Origin: Pseudomonas triticicola
GTDB taxonomy: Bacteria; Pseudomonadota; Gammaproteobacteria; Pseudomonadales; Pseudomonadaceae
NCBI RefSeq assembly: GCF_019145375.1
Contig: NZ_JAHSTX010000001.1
Span: forward strand, 1,401,001 to 1,465,000
DNA: 64,000 nucleotides
Direction: 5' to 3'
The notes beneath the pieces were generated by a model that was not told where the DNA came from, searched no databases, and saw only the letters and a list, made by a program, of their open reading frames with translations. A program made the position numbers and the translations under genes. Below, piece after piece: positions 8,914-19,268 of the stretch (within the stretch, counting starts at the first letter, position 1; each line of letters opens with the position of its first letter).

Positions 8914-10359
8914 ATGTCGAAAGTTAAAACCAATGCTGTTGATTCCGCCGAACAGGCTTTCCAGCTGGCTGCATTCAGCTCGGCGTACAACCAGATCAAT
9001 AGCTTCAGCCATCAGTACGACCGCGGCGGCAACCTCACGGTCAATGGCAAACCCTCGTACACCGTCGACCAGGCGGCTACGCAATTGCTGCGTGACGGCG
9101 CTGCCTACCAGGACAAGGACGGCAGCGGCAAGATCGAACTGACCTACACGTTCCTGACCTCGGCCTCGAACAGCACGATGAACAAGCACGGCATCAGCGG
9201 GTTCAGTCAGTTCAGCGCGCAGCAGCAGGCGCAGGCCAAGCTCGCCATGCAGTCCTGGGCCGACGTGGCCAATGTCACCTTCACTGAGAGAGCCTCGGGC
9301 GGCGACGGGCACATGACCTTCGGTAACTACAGCGGTGGCCAGGATGGCGCTGCGGCGTTTGCCTATCTGCCGGGGACCGGCGCCGGTTATGACGGCACCT
9401 CGTGGTACTTGATCAACAGCGGTTACACGCAGAACAAGAACCCGGATCTGAACAACTACGGTCGTCAGACCCTGACCCACGAAATCGGCCATACCCTGGG
9501 CCTTGCTCACCCTGGCGACTACAACGCCGGCAATGGCAACCCGACCTACAACGATGCGACTTATGGCCAGGACACCCGTGGCTACAGCGTCATGAGTTAC
9601 TGGAGCGAGAGCAACACCAACCAGAACTTCAGCAAGGGCGGCGTCGAAGCCTATTCGTCCGGCCCGCTGATGGATGACATCGCCGCGATTCAGAAGCTCT
9701 ACGGCGCCAACACCAGCACCCGTACTGGTGATACCACCTACGGCTTCAATTCCAATGCTGGCCGCGATTTCCTCAGCGCTTCGTCGTCGAGCGACAAAGT
9801 GGTGTTCTCGGTCTGGGATGCCGGCGGCAAGGACACCCTGGACTTCTCCGGTTTCACCCAAAACCAGAAGATCAACCTCAATGATGCTTCGTTCTCCGAC
9901 GTTGGCGGCCTGGTCGGCAACGTGTCGATTGCCAAGGGCGCGATCATCGAGAACGCGATTGGTGGTTCGGGCAGCGATCTGTTGATCGGCAACGGTGTGG
10001 CCAACGAACTGAAGGGCGGTGCCGGCAACGACATCCTGTACGGCGCTGGTGGTGCTGACAAACTGTGGGGCGGTTCTGGTTCGGACACTTTCGTGTTCGC
10101 CGCCAGCTCGGACTCCAAGCCGGGTGCGATCGACCAGATCCTCGATTTCGTCAGCGGTCTGGACAAAATCGACCTGACCGGGATCACCAACGGCGCGGGC
10201 CTGCACTTCGTCAACAGCTTCACCGGTTCTGCCGGTGATGCCGTGTTGACCTCGTCGGGCGGCAATAGCCTGTTGTCGGTGGATTTCTCCGGGCATGGCG
10301 TGGCTGACTTTATCGTCAGCACCGTTGGCCAGGCAGCGACCAGCGACATCGTCGCGTGA
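8914..10359 (+). CDS. aprX: Serralysin-type alkaline metalloprotease AprX
   Basis: 481 residues. The ATG at 8914 is chosen for the AAGGAAG site; a longer frame from 8770 would start at TTG without support. It is a secreted M10B zinc protease. Zinc ligands H189, H193 and H199 lie in [15 protein letters not shown]190 is the catalytic base, and the Met-turn is M227 with Y229. The C-terminal half is an RTX beta-roll ([37 protein letters not shown]) that binds calcium, and the hydrophobic end SDIVA is typical of type I secretion signals. There is no N-terminal signal peptide, as expected. The downstream inhibitor AprI and transporter AprDEF are its dedicated partners. It is the main heat-stable milk-spoilage protease of this group. 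Confidence 0.96.
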   Translation: MSKVKTNAVDSAEQAFQLAAFSSAYNQINSFSHQYDRGGNLTVNGKPSYTVDQAATQLLRDGAAYQDKDGSGKIELTYTFLTSASNSTMNKHGISGFSQFSAQQQAQAKLAMQSWADVANVTFTERASGGDGHMTFGNYSGGQDGAAAFAYLPGTGAGYDGTSWYLINSGYTQNKNPDLNNYGRQTLTHEIGHTLGLAHPGDYNAGNGNPTYNDATYGQDTRGYSVMSYWSESNTNQNFSKGGVEAYSSGPLMDDIAAIQKLYGANTSTRTGDTTYGFNSNAGRDFLSASSSSDKVVFSVWDAGGKDTLDFSGFTQNQKINLNDASFSDVGGLVGNVSIAKGAIIENAIGGSGSDLLIGNGVANELKGGAGNDILYGAGGADKLWGGSGSDTFVFAASSDSKPGAIDQILDFVSGLDKIDLTGITNGAGLHFVNSFTGSAGDAVLTSSGGNSLLSVDFSGHGVADFIVSTVGQAATSDIVA

Positions 10360-10360
10360 T

Positions 10361-10398
10361 GTGAAGGGAAAGCGGCGCCCTGGCGTCGCTTTCTTCAC
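10361..10398 (+). other. Stem-loop between aprX and aprI
   Basis: GTGAAGGGAAAGCGGCGCC pairs imperfectly with GGCGTCGCTTTCTTCAC directly after the aprX stop. There is no good U-tract, so it looks more like an mRNA-stabilising or attenuating hairpin than a full terminator. Confidence 0.55.
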
Positions 10399-10449
10399 TT
10401 GCATCGGTAGGCATCGTACGCAACGCTAAAGGCTGGAGCGAAATTTCCC

Positions 10450-10878
10450 ATGACCTACAGAGCTTTTACCTACACGGCATCGGCGTGGCTTTCAGCGGCG
10501 CTCGTTACGATTTCAGGAGCAACAGTGATGGCAAGCAGCCTCAGACTTGAAGAATCCTCCGTGTTTGCCGGGAAGTGGCAGGCAACACTGTCCAGCACAC
10601 TCGATGACCTGCGAGCGCAAAAGCTCCAGGACAAGGCATCGAATACTTGTACCGTCGAACTGCTCGCCAACAAGACCGTTGGCCAGGGCGCAGACTGTCT
10701 GGGTGCGTGGCTCGAGCAAGCCCCGATCGGCTGGTTTCCTGATCCTGACGGCTTGTCGATCACCGGTAACGAAGGCTCAAGAATCCAGTTTTTCAGCCGA
10801 CAACGTGACGGGTTATATCTGGCGACTTTGAAGTCCGGGCTGATCGTCACGCTGGAACGTACGGCGCCCAATAACTGA
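10450..10878 (+). CDS. aprI: Periplasmic alkaline protease inhibitor AprI
   Basis: 142 residues. A signal peptide covers about the first 28 (hydrophobic stretch ending VMAS). The mature part begins SLRLEESSVFAGKWQ, which fits the Inh/AprI family, whose free N-terminus inserts into the protease active site. Two cysteines (in NTCTVEL and ADCLGAWL) are placed for the single family disulfide, and the beta-barrel motif GWFPDPDGLSITG is conserved. It protects the cell from AprX that becomes active in the periplasm. It lies between aprX and aprD, the standard order. Confidence 0.9.
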   Translation: MTYRAFTYTASAWLSAALVTISGATVMASSLRLEESSVFAGKWQATLSSTLDDLRAQKLQDKASNTCTVELLANKTVGQGADCLGAWLEQAPIGWFPDPDGLSITGNEGSRIQFFSRQRDGLYLATLKSGLIVTLERTAPNN

Positions 10879-11080
10879 TCTGCCTTTTACAAACCAATAT
10901 AGCTATAGCGATTCGTCGCATGGTTATAAGCAAGGTAAATAAAATCAACTGCGCCGCATTAATCCGCGCTAGTTGTTATGAAAGTGTAAATGGGCACCAC
11001 GGAAGTGTATTCCGGGATGGTCGCTTAATTAATTGAAGTCGCGCCTCTCCAGGGCGATGAATACTGTTCAGGAAGAATCA
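10879..11080 (+). promoter_or_regulatory. aprI-aprD intergenic region
   Basis: About 200 bp, AT-rich in its first half, with no gene seen. It could hold a second promoter for aprDEF, but no clear -35/-10 pair was identified. Confidence 0.3.
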
Positions 11081-12856
11081 ATGAAGATGGCGAAGGCCCC
11101 AGCCACCGCTCCGTTAATCAAGGCACTGGGTGACTACAAGAGCATCTTGATCAGCGTCGGGTGTTTTACCGCGCTGATCAACGTGTTGATGCTGGTGCCG
11201 TCCATCTACATGCTGCAAGTTTACGACCGGGTGCTGTCATCGCAGAACGAAACTACTCTGGCAATGCTGTCGCTGATGGTGGTCGGCTTCTTCGCCTTTA
11301 TCGGCCTGCTGGAAGTGATCCGCAGCTTTATCGTCATCCGCATCGGCAGCCAGTTGGAGCGCCGCTTCAATCTGCGCGTCTACCAGGCCGCATTCGAGCG
11401 CAATCTGTTCAAGGGCGAAGGCAACGCCGGGCAGTCGCTGGGCGACCTGACCCACATTCGCCAGTTCGTTACCGGCCCGGCGCTGTTCGCCTTCTTCGAT
11501 GCGCCGTGGTTTCCGGTCTATCTGTTTGTCATCTATTTGTTCAATGTCTGGCTCGGCGTGCTGGCTACGGCGGGCGCGCTGTTGTTGATCGCTCTGGCCT
11601 GCCTCAACGAATACATGACCAAAAAGCCCCTCGGCGAGGCCGCCGGTTTTTCCCAGCAGTCCAGCCAGTTGGCCACCAGCCACTTGCACAACGCCGAAAC
11701 CATTCAGGCGATGGGCATGCTCGGCTCGCTGCGCAAGCGCTGGTTCGGGGTGCATTCGCGCTTTCTCGGCTTGCAGAACCAGGCCAGCGACACCGGCGCG
11801 GTGATCAGTTCGCTGAGCAAGACCCTGCGCCTGTGCCTGCAATCCCTGGTGCTGGGCCTGGGCGCGTTGCTGGTGATCAAGGGCGACATGACTGCGGGGA
11901 TGATGATCGCCGGTTCGATCCTGATGGGCCGCGTGCTGAGCCCGATCGATCAACTGATCGCCGTTTGGAAGCAGTGGAGCGGGGCGAAGCTGGCTTACCG
12001 CCGTCTCGATGCGCTGTTGCAGGCGTTTCCGCCCAGCGACGAGGCGATGGCACTGCCGGCACCGAAAGGCCAGATCACCTTCGAACAAGTCAGCGCCGGC
12101 CCGCCCGGGCAGCGTGCAGCCACTTTGCACATGGTCAATTTCAATCTGAGTGCTGGTGAAGTGCTGGGTGTGCTCGGCGCTTCCGGTTCCGGCAAATCGA
12201 CGCTGGCTCGAGTGCTGGTCGGCGTGTGGCCGGTTCTGGGCGGCACCGTGCGCCTCGACGGCGCCGATATTCATCGCTGGAACCGCGATCAGCTTGGTCC
12301 TTACATCGGTTATCTGCCGCAAGACATCGAGCTGTTCAGCGGTTCCATCGCCGAGAACATTGCGCGTTTCAGTGAAGCCGATCCGCAAAAAGTCGTAGCC
12401 GCCGCGCAACAGGCCGGCGTCCACGAAATGATCCTGCGCTTGCCGCAGGGCTACGACACCAAACTGGGCGAGGACGGCAGCGGCTTGTCCGGCGGCCAGA
12501 AGCAACGCGTGGCCCTGGCTCGCGCCCTGTACGGCACGCCGAGTCTGGTGGTGCTCGATGAGCCCAATTCCAACCTCGACACCGTCGGCGAAGCGGCACT
12601 GGCCAGCGCCATCGCACAACTCAAGGCGCAAGGCACGACGGTGATTCTGGTCACCCATCGTTCATCGGTATTGGCTCAGGCTGACAAATTGCTCGTGCTC
12701 AACGATGGTCGTTTGCAGGCGTTCGGCCCGAGTCAGGATGTGCTCAAGGCACTTTCCGGTCAGCAGGAACAGCAACGCGAAAAAGCCGCACAAGCACCGG
12801 GCGGGCTCAGCATGAGCCGGCAGTATCAGCCCACGACAAGGAATTCGGGTGTATGA
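11081..12856 (+). CDS. aprD: Type I secretion ABC transporter AprD
   Basis: 591 residues from the ATG at 11081, chosen for CAGGAAG 6 nt upstream; ATG at 11057 and TTG at 11033 are in frame but less well supported. The N-terminal half holds the membrane domain (for example ILISVGCFTALINVLMLVPS and VMLSLMVVGFFAFIGLLEVI-like segments). The C-terminal half is the ATPase, with Walker A GASGSGKST, the signature LSGGQKQRVALARAL and Walker B LVVLDEP. It forms the inner-membrane engine of the AprDEF channel that exports AprX and probably both RTX lipases. The stop overlaps the aprE start by 4 bp. Confidence 0.94.
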   Translation: MKMAKAPATAPLIKALGDYKSILISVGCFTALINVLMLVPSIYMLQVYDRVLSSQNETTLAMLSLMVVGFFAFIGLLEVIRSFIVIRIGSQLERRFNLRVYQAAFERNLFKGEGNAGQSLGDLTHIRQFVTGPALFAFFDAPWFPVYLFVIYLFNVWLGVLATAGALLLIALACLNEYMTKKPLGEAAGFSQQSSQLATSHLHNAETIQAMGMLGSLRKRWFGVHSRFLGLQNQASDTGAVISSLSKTLRLCLQSLVLGLGALLVIKGDMTAGMMIAGSILMGRVLSPIDQLIAVWKQWSGAKLAYRRLDALLQAFPPSDEAMALPAPKGQITFEQVSAGPPGQRAATLHMVNFNLSAGEVLGVLGASGSGKSTLARVLVGVWPVLGGTVRLDGADIHRWNRDQLGPYIGYLPQDIELFSGSIAENIARFSEADPQKVVAAAQQAGVHEMILRLPQGYDTKLGEDGSGLSGGQKQRVALARALYGTPSLVVLDEPNSNLDTVGEAALASAIAQLKAQGTTVILVTHRSSVLAQADKLLVLNDGRLQAFGPSQDVLKALSGQQEQQREKAAQAPGGLSMSRQYQPTTRNSGV

Positions 12857-14202
12857 GCAGCGCCAGCATGAACACTGAAAACGAAGCGAACATGGAACAC
12901 GCCTACCTCACCGAGCGCCCGGAACGCGATGCAAAATTCTTCGCGCGCATGGGCTGGATCCTGGCCATCGTCGGCGCTGGCAGTTTCTTCACCTGGGCGG
13001 CACTGGCGCCGCTGGATCAGGGCATTCCGGTGCAGGGCACCGTGGTGGTGTCGGGCAAACGCAAGGCTGTGCAGTCGATGAGCAGCGGCGTGGTCAGCCG
13101 GATTCTGGTGCGCGAAGGCCAGATCGTGAAGCAGGGCCAGCCACTGTTCCGCCTCGATCAGACGCAGGTCGCCGCCGATGTGCAATCGCTGCAGGCGCAG
13201 TACCGCATGGCCTGGGCCAGCCTCGCGCGCTGGCAGGCCGAGCGCGACAACCTCAAACAAGTGACCTTTCCGCCTGAATTGAGCAACGACCCGGACCCGC
13301 GCCTGGCGCTGGTGCTGGAAGGCCAGCGGCAACTGTTTAGCAGCCGCCGCGAAGCGTTCTCCCGGGAACAAGCGGCACTGCGCGCCAACATCGAAGGCGC
13401 CACCGCACAACTGGCCGGAATGCGCCGCGCCCGCAGCGACCTCAATGCCCAGGCCAGTTCCTTGCAGCAACAGTTGAGCAACCTGCAACCGCTGGCCGAC
13501 AACGGCTACATCCCGCGCAACCGCTTGATGGATTACCAGCGGCAACTGTCGCAAGTGCAGCAACAACTGGCAGAAAACACCGGCGAAAGCGGCCGTGTGG
13601 AGCAGGGCATCCTTGAATCGCGCCTGAAGTTGCAGCAGCACGGCGAGGAATACCAGAAGGAAGTGCGCACGCAACTGGCCGATGCGCAGCTGAAAAGCGT
13701 GACGCTGTCCGAACAGCTGACCTCCGCCGGTTTCGACCTGCAACACAGCGAGATCCTCGCCACCGCCGATGGCGTGGCGGTCAACCTCGGTGTGCACACC
13801 GAAGGCGCCGTGGTGCGTCAGGGCGAAACCCTGCTGGAGATCGTTCCGCAAGGCACCACCCTGGAAGTCGAAGGGCACTTGCCGATCAACCTGATCGACA
13901 AGGTCGGCACGCATTTGCCGGTGGACATTCTGTTTACCGCGTTCAACCAGAGCAAAACCCCGCGCGTGCCCGGCGAAGTCAGCCTGATCTCCGCTGACCA
14001 GATGGTTGATGAGAAAACTGGCGTGCCGTATTACGTGTTACGCAGCAGCGTCAGCGATCAGGCGATGGAAAAGCTCAACGGCCTGGTGATCAAGCCCGGC
14101 ATGCCGGCGGAAATGTTCGTGCGCACCGGTGAGCGTTCACTCCTCAACTACTTGTTCAAACCGCTGCTTGATCGCGCCGGTTCTGCGTTGACCGAGGAAT
14201 AA
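12853..14202 (+). CDS. aprE: Type I secretion membrane-fusion protein AprE (HlyD family)
   Basis: 449 residues. The short cytoplasmic N-terminus is followed by one membrane segment (GWILAIVGAGSFFTWAALAPL), then a lipoyl-like half-motif (VSGKRKAVQSMSSGVVSRILVREGQIVKQGQPL), a long coiled coil rich in Q, L and E (about residues 110-290), and the C-terminal beta domain with GMPAEMFVRTGERSLLNYLFKPL, typical of the family. It bridges AprD in the inner membrane and AprF in the outer membrane. Its ATG overlaps the aprD stop, indicating translational coupling, and aprF follows after 2 bp. Confidence 0.94.
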   Translation: MSSASMNTENEANMEHAYLTERPERDAKFFARMGWILAIVGAGSFFTWAALAPLDQGIPVQGTVVVSGKRKAVQSMSSGVVSRILVREGQIVKQGQPLFRLDQTQVAADVQSLQAQYRMAWASLARWQAERDNLKQVTFPPELSNDPDPRLALVLEGQRQLFSSRREAFSREQAALRANIEGATAQLAGMRRARSDLNAQASSLQQQLSNLQPLADNGYIPRNRLMDYQRQLSQVQQQLAENTGESGRVEQGILESRLKLQQHGEEYQKEVRTQLADAQLKSVTLSEQLTSAGFDLQHSEILATADGVAVNLGVHTEGAVVRQGETLLEIVPQGTTLEVEGHLPINLIDKVGTHLPVDILFTAFNQSKTPRVPGEVSLISADQMVDEKTGVPYYVLRSSVSDQAMEKLNGLVIKPGMPAEMFVRTGERSLLNYLFKPLLDRAGSALTEE

Positions 14203-14204
14203 GG

Positions 14205-15575
14205 ATGTTCGGCTGTATGAAAAAGCTTTGCATGCTGGGGGCCGCAATGACGCTGCTCGCGAGTCACTCGGCAGTCGCGGCCATGGGGCCATTCGAGATT
14301 TACGAACAGGCGTTGCGCAACGATCCGGTGTTCCTCGGTGCAATCAAGGAACGCGATGCCGGCCTGGAAAACCGCGTGATCGGCCGCGCTGGGCTGCTGC
14401 CACGGATCGGCTACACCTACAACAAGGGCCGCAACTCGTCCAAGGCGACGTCTCTGGATGATCGTGCGCGTAATCGCACAGATGAGCGCAACTACAACAG
14501 TTACGGCTCGGCGCTCACGGTGCAGCAACCACTGCTCGATTACGAGGCTTATGCGGCGTATCGCAAAGGCGTGGCCCAGTCGTTGTTCGCCGACGAAGCG
14601 TTTCGCGGCAAGAGTCAGGAACTGTTGGTGCGCGTGCTGGATAACTACACCAAAGCCTTGTTCGCCCAGGACCAGATCGACATCGCCCAGGCGAAGAAGA
14701 AGGCCTACGAGCAACAGTTCCAGCAGAACGAACACATGTTCAAGCAGGGCGAGGGCACGCGCACCGATATTCTCGAAGCCGAGTCGCGCTATGAGCTGGC
14801 GACTGCCGAGGAGATCGAAGCGCGCAACGAGCAGGATGCCGCCTTGCGCGAGCTGGGCGCGCTGGTGGGCGTGCCGGCGGTGGACATCGGCGATCTGGCG
14901 CCGCTTGGTCAGCAATTTCAGACCTTCACCCTGCAACCGGCCAACTTCGACACCTGGCATGAATTGGCGATCAGCAACAACCCGAACCTCGCTTCGCAGC
15001 GTCAGGCCGTGGAAGTGGCGCGCTATGAAGTCGAGCGCAACCGCGCCGGGCATCTGCCGAAAGTCAGTGCTTATGCCTCGATGCGCGACAACGAGTCCGA
15101 AAGCGGCAACACCTATAACCAGCGCTACGAAACCAACACCATCGGCCTGGAAGTCAGCGTGCCGCTGTACGCCGGCGGCGGGGTGTCGGCCTCCACACGG
15201 CAGGCCAGCCGCACCATGGAGCAGGCCGAATACGAGCTGGATGGCAAAACCCGCGAAACCTTGATCGAACTGCGCCGCCAGTTCAGCGCCTGCCTGTCCG
15301 GAGTGAGCAAGTTGCGCGCTTATCAGAAGGCCTTGAAGTCGGCCGAGGCGCTGGTGGTCTCGACCCGACAAAGCATTCTGGGTGGCGAACGGACTAATCT
15401 CGACGCATTGAACGCCGAGCAGCAACTGTTCACCACCCGCCGCGACCTTGCCCAGGCGCGCTACGACTACCTGATGGCCTGGACCAAATTGCATTACTAC
15501 GCCGGGACGCTGAATGAGCAGGATCTGGCGCGGGTGGACGAAGCATTTGTGGTCGCGCAACAGCCCTCACCCTAA
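14205..15575 (+). CDS. aprF: Type I secretion outer membrane protein AprF (TolC family)
   Basis: 456 residues with a signal peptide (LGAAMTLLASHSAVA, cleavage near residue 28) and two repeated TolC-type outer-membrane efflux domains, rich in long helices. The start at 14205 follows GAGGAATAAGG. It is the outer-membrane tunnel of the AprDEF exporter. Its last residues PSP and the stop codon lie in the left arm of a palindromic repeat (CCCTCACCCTAACC), so the repeat has supplied the end of the reading frame. The final 22 codons are repeated twice downstream (see 15507-16257). Confidence 0.94.
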   Translation: MFGCMKKLCMLGAAMTLLASHSAVAAMGPFEIYEQALRNDPVFLGAIKERDAGLENRVIGRAGLLPRIGYTYNKGRNSSKATSLDDRARNRTDERNYNSYGSALTVQQPLLDYEAYAAYRKGVAQSLFADEAFRGKSQELLVRVLDNYTKALFAQDQIDIAQAKKKAYEQQFQQNEHMFKQGEGTRTDILEAESRYELATAEEIEARNEQDAALRELGALVGVPAVDIGDLAPLGQQFQTFTLQPANFDTWHELAISNNPNLASQRQAVEVARYEVERNRAGHLPKVSAYASMRDNESESGNTYNQRYETNTIGLEVSVPLYAGGGVSASTRQASRTMEQAEYELDGKTRETLIELRRQFSACLSGVSKLRAYQKALKSAEALVVSTRQSILGGERTNLDALNAEQQLFTTRRDLAQARYDYLMAWTKLHYYAGTLNEQDLARVDEAFVVAQQPSP

Positions 15576-15740
15576 CCCTCTCCCAGAGGGAGAGGGGACC
15601 GATCCGGGGAGATTGGCGAGATGCACCGACTTGAACGAGCTGTGCTGAATCCGTAATCGACTGGTTTTCTCAGGTCGCTGAATGACTGAAGACAATACGG
15701 TCGGCTCCCTCTTCCTCTGGGAGAGGGCTGGGGTGAGGGG
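15564..15740. repeat. Inverted palindromic doublet, copy 1
   Basis: Left arm CCCTCACCCTAACCCTCTCC at 15564 and right arm GAGAGGGCTGGGGTGAGGGG ending at 15740, a second Pseudomonas REP-like family. A hairpin AGGGAGAGGGG lies within the left arm. Confidence 0.85.
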
Positions 15741-15834
15741 AACGGGCGACACCGCAGGATCTGAGGGTTTGCACCGAGACGTTAATGAGCAGGTTCTGGC
15801 GCGGGTGGACGAAGCATTTGTGGTCGCGCAACAG

Positions 15835-16010
15835 CCCTCACCCTAACCCTCTCCCAGGGGGAGAGGGGACCGATCCGGGGAGATTGGCGAGATGCACCGA
15901 CTTGAACGAGCTGTGCTGAATCCGTAATCGACTGGTTTTCTCAGGTCGCTGAATGACTGAAGACAACACGGTCGGCTCCCTCTCCCTGGGGAGAGGGCTG
16001 GGGTGAGGGG
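15835..16010. repeat. Inverted palindromic doublet, copy 2
   Basis: Nearly the same as copy 1, including the spacer; the differences are single bases and short length changes in the arms. Confidence 0.85.
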
Positions 16011-16104
16011 AACGGGCGACACCGCAGGATCTGAGGGTTTGCACCGAGACGTTAATGAGCAGGTTCTGGCGCGGGTGGACGAAGCATTTGTGGTCGCGCA
16101 ACAG

Positions 16105-16240
16105 CCCTCACCCTGACCCTCTCCCAGAAGGAGAGGGGACCGCGATAGCTGCATCGACGTGAACGACCGAGCCGGACGCAGGTTTTGACATCAACACAAA
16201 TCGGCTCCCTCTCCTCGGGGAGAGGGCTGGGGTGAGGGGA
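16105..16240. repeat. Inverted palindromic doublet, copy 3
   Basis: Left arm with CCCTGACCC, a shorter unrelated spacer (about 60 bp) and a conserved right arm ending GGGTGAGGGG, then AACGGGCGACACCGCA as in the other copies. It ends about 50 bp before pspA. Confidence 0.82.
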
Positions 16241-16290
16241 ACGGGCGACACCGCAATTCAGCCCTGAACAAAACAACAAAAACGAGAGTG

Positions 16291-19248
16291 ATGAACATGG
16301 ACGTACGCATCAAGCCGATCTCGGTCGGTACCCTGTTGCTTGTGATTTCTGCAAACCAGGCTCAGGCCCAATACCTCGAACCCGGCCAGCCCGGCAATCC
16401 GGCCAGTTGGCGCAGCGCCGAGTTCCTGCGTGACTGGGGTCTGCAACGCATGCAGGCCGATCAGGCCTACGCAGCCGGCATCACCGGCAAGGGCATAAAA
16501 ATCGGCGCGCTCGATTCCGGTTTCGATGCCGCCCATCCCGAATTCTCCGCCGATCGCTATCACCCGGTAACCGCCAGCGGCAGCTACGTCGACGGCTCAG
16601 CGTTCAACGTCGACGGCACGCTCAACCCGAACAACGATTCCCACGGCACCCACGTGGTCGGCACCATGGGCGCAACCCGGGACGGCAGCGGCATGCATGG
16701 GGTGGCGTACAACGCGCAAATCTACGTCGGCAACACCAACAAGAACGACAGTTTCCTCTTCGGCCCCGGCCCTGATCCGCGCTATTTCAAAGCGGTCTAC
16801 GAAAGCCTCGCCGACGTCGGCGTGCGAGCGATCAATAACAGCTGGGGCAGTCAGCCGCCGGATGTCAGCTATCGCACCCTGGCGGATCTGCACGCCGCCT
16901 ACGCGCAGCACTGGAACAAGGGCACCTGGCTCGACGCCGCTGCCGACGTTTCCCGACGCGGTGTGATCAATGTGTTCAGCGCTGGCAACAGCGGCTACCC
17001 GAACGCCAGCGTGCGCTCAGCGCTGCCGTACTTTCAGCCGGATCTGGAAGGCCACTGGCTGGCGGTGTCCGGGCTCGATCAGAGCAACCAGCAGAAGTAC
17101 AACCAGTGCGGGATCGCCAAGTACTGGTGCATCACCACGCCGGGGGCGAAGATCGACAGCACCATTCCCGGCGGCGCTTATGCGATCAAGTCCGGCACCT
17201 CGATGGCGGCGCCGCACGCGACCGGCGCCCTGGCGCTGGTGATGGAACGCTATCCATACATGAACAACCAGCAGGCGCTCGAGGTGCTGCTGACCACCGC
17301 CACGCAACTCGATGGCTCGGTCACTGACGCGCCGACCGAGCGCGTCGGCTGGGGCGTCGCCAACCTCAACCGAGCGATGCGCGGGCCGGGGCAATTGCTC
17401 GGTGCGTTCGATGCCAATCTGGGGGCAGGGCAGCGCGATGTCTGGAGCAATGACATCTCCGACAAGGCGCTGCTCCAGCGCCAGCGCGAAGACCTCGCCG
17501 AGCACAGCGTCTGGCAGCAAACCCTGCAGGACAAAGGCTGGCAGAACGGAGTTCCGGCCGGCGCCAGTCAGCAGGACCAGACCGATTACGCCGTCGGCAT
17601 GCTCCGTGATGCGGCAGCGGCGAACCGGGTGTACGAGGGCAGCCTGATCAAGTCCGGCGCCGGGCAATTGCTGCTCAGCGGCGCCAACACCTATCGCGGC
17701 CCGACCACCGTCAACGGCGGTCTGCTGACGGTCAACGGTTCGCTGGCGTCAGCGGTCACCGTCAACAACAGCGGCACCCTCGGCGGCTCCGGACGCATCG
17801 GCGCGTTGACCGCCAACAGCGGCGGCCGGGTCGCACCGGGCAACTCCATCGGCACCTTGAACGTCGCTGGTGATGTGACACTCGCCCCCGGCTCGACTTA
17901 CGCCGTCGAGCTATCGCCCACCAGCAGCGACCGCATCGTCGCCGGCGGCACGGCAACCGTCAGCGGCGCCAGCGTCAGCCTGGCGCTGGAAAACAGCCCG
18001 ACCTTGCTCAGCAGCGCCGAAGCGCAAAGCCTGCTCGGTCGCCAGTACAACATCCTGCAAGCGTCCGGCGGCGTGCAGGGGCAGTTCGCTGCGGTGGTGC
18101 CGAACTACCTGTTCATCGGCGGCGCCCTCGACTACGCCGCAAGCGGCATCCAGCTGAATATCCAACGCAACGCGACCAGCTTCGCCAGCGTCGGGCAAAC
18201 GCCGAACCAGCGTTCGGTGGCGGCGGCAGTCGAAGGTCTGGGCGCCGGCAATTCAGTTTACGAAAGCGTGCTTCGTGCACCCACTCAAGCCTCGGCGCAG
18301 CAAGCCTTCCAGCAACTGAGCGGCGAGATTTATCCAGCGCTGGGGACAATGCTGATCAACGACAGCCGCCAGTTGCGTGATGCGCTCGGCGAGCGGCTGC
18401 ACGATGAATCGGCGACCCGCAGCAACGGCTGGATCAAAGCCCTCGGGGCTTGGGGCAGCACCGATTCCAGTCACGACACGGCCGGCTACAACACTTCGAT
18501 CGGCGGTCTGCTGGCCGGTGTCGACGGCGCGCTGGACGAGCAGACCCGCATCGGTCTGGTCACCGGTTATAGCGACAGCTCCTTGAGCATGGGCTCGGGC
18601 ACGCATTCCTCGGCGAAAGTCGACAGCTACCACCTCGGTGCTTACGCCGGGCACGACCTCGGCGCGTGGCGCTTGAGCACTGGCGCGGCCTACAGCTGGC
18701 ATCGCGGCGACGTAAAGCGCGATCTGCAATACGACGGCGTCAGCGCCAAGCAGAAAGCCAAGCTTGATGCGACCACCACCCAAATCTTCGCCGAGGCGGC
18801 GTATCGCTTGCAGCTGCAAGCGCTGGCGCTGGAACCGTTCGCCAACCTGACCTACCTGCATCTCGACACCGAAGGCTTTACCGAGAAGGGCGATGCCGCG
18901 GCGTTGAAAAGCTCCGGCGATCAGCGCGATGCGGTGCTCAGCACCTTGGGCATGCGGGCGAGCAAAACCTTCAACCTTTCCAGCCAGCAAGCGCTGGACG
19001 TCAGCGCCCGTCTCGGCTGGCAGCACAGCCTCAGCGATATCGAATCGGAGCAGCATCTGCGTTTTGCCAGCGGCGGCACGCCGTACTCAGTGGAGAGTTC
19101 GGCGCTGGTGCGTGATGTCGCACTGGTCGGGGTGCAGGCCAGTCTGGCGTTGAGCGAAGACGTGCGGGTCAACCTCGATTACAACGGCCAACTGGCCAGC
19201 CGCGAGAAGCTGCATGGCGTAGGGCTGAGCCTGAACTGGCAGTTCTGA
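16291..19248 (+). CDS. pspA: Autotransporter subtilisin-like serine protease PspA
   Basis: 985 residues from ATG 16291 (GTG 16288 and ATG 16297 are alternatives; GAGAG lies at 16284). Signal peptide ends near NQAQA (about residue 25). The S8 peptidase domain covers about 45-365, with D75 (GALDSG), H118 (SHGTHV) and S304 (SGTSMAAPH). An autotransporter-associated repeat follows ([22 protein letters not shown]), then a beta-helical linker with [14 protein letters not shown], and a C-terminal barrel of about 270 residues ending in the outer-membrane signature LSLNWQF. It should translocate and anchor or release its own protease. It resembles the Serratia SSP family and is paralogous to the next gene. 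Confidence 0.92.
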   Translation: MNMDVRIKPISVGTLLLVISANQAQAQYLEPGQPGNPASWRSAEFLRDWGLQRMQADQAYAAGITGKGIKIGALDSGFDAAHPEFSADRYHPVTASGSYVDGSAFNVDGTLNPNNDSHGTHVVGTMGATRDGSGMHGVAYNAQIYVGNTNKNDSFLFGPGPDPRYFKAVYESLADVGVRAINNSWGSQPPDVSYRTLADLHAAYAQHWNKGTWLDAAADVSRRGVINVFSAGNSGYPNASVRSALPYFQPDLEGHWLAVSGLDQSNQQKYNQCGIAKYWCITTPGAKIDSTIPGGAYAIKSGTSMAAPHATGALALVMERYPYMNNQQALEVLLTTATQLDGSVTDAPTERVGWGVANLNRAMRGPGQLLGAFDANLGAGQRDVWSNDISDKALLQRQREDLAEHSVWQQTLQDKGWQNGVPAGASQQDQTDYAVGMLRDAAAANRVYEGSLIKSGAGQLLLSGANTYRGPTTVNGGLLTVNGSLASAVTVNNSGTLGGSGRIGALTANSGGRVAPGNSIGTLNVAGDVTLAPGSTYAVELSPTSSDRIVAGGTATVSGASVSLALENSPTLLSSAEAQSLLGRQYNILQASGGVQGQFAAVVPNYLFIGGALDYAASGIQLNIQRNATSFASVGQTPNQRSVAAAVEGLGAGNSVYESVLRAPTQASAQQAFQQLSGEIYPALGTMLINDSRQLRDALGERLHDESATRSNGWIKALGAWGSTDSSHDTAGYNTSIGGLLAGVDGALDEQTRIGLVTGYSDSSLSMGSGTHSSAKVDSYHLGAYAGHDLGAWRLSTGAAYSWHRGDVKRDLQYDGVSAKQKAKLDATTTQIFAEAAYRLQLQALALEPFANLTYLHLDTEGFTEKGDAAALKSSGDQRDAVLSTLGMRASKTFNLSSQQALDVSARLGWQHSLSDIESEQHLRFASGGTPYSVESSALVRDVALVGVQASLALSEDVRVNLDYNGQLASREKLHGVGLSLNWQF

Positions 19249-19268
19249 TTGCATGTGTTTGAGCCACC

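Larger units (their letters stand above)
15507..16257. repeat. Tandem triplication of the aprF 3' end plus palindromic repeat
   Basis: Three direct copies with periods of 271 and 270 bp, anchored at CCCTCACCC in 15564, 15835 and 16105. Each begins with the aprF tail (about 66 bp encoding NEQxLARVDEAFVVAQQPSP), followed by inverted CCCTCACCC / GGGTGAGGG arms about 100 bp apart. Copies 2 and 3 carry GTT for GAT (V for D) and are preceded by GAC instead of ACG. Copy 3 has a different spacer and ends with TGA instead of TAA. The region holds no independent gene; short frames in it are repeat translations. Confidence 0.93.

Noticed and set aside
8821..10404. Long open frame (527 codons) antisense to aprX
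   Set aside because: Shadow of the aprX codon pattern; no recognisable motif.
11237..12658. Long open frame (473 codons) antisense to aprD
   Set aside because: It mirrors the high-GC codons of aprD, has no ribosome site or family pattern, and the sense frame is unambiguous.
15576..16279. Short frames in the array behind aprF (for example minus strand 15838-16101)
   Set aside because: They translate the palindromic repeats and the antisense of the aprF tail; the same residues recur in each copy.
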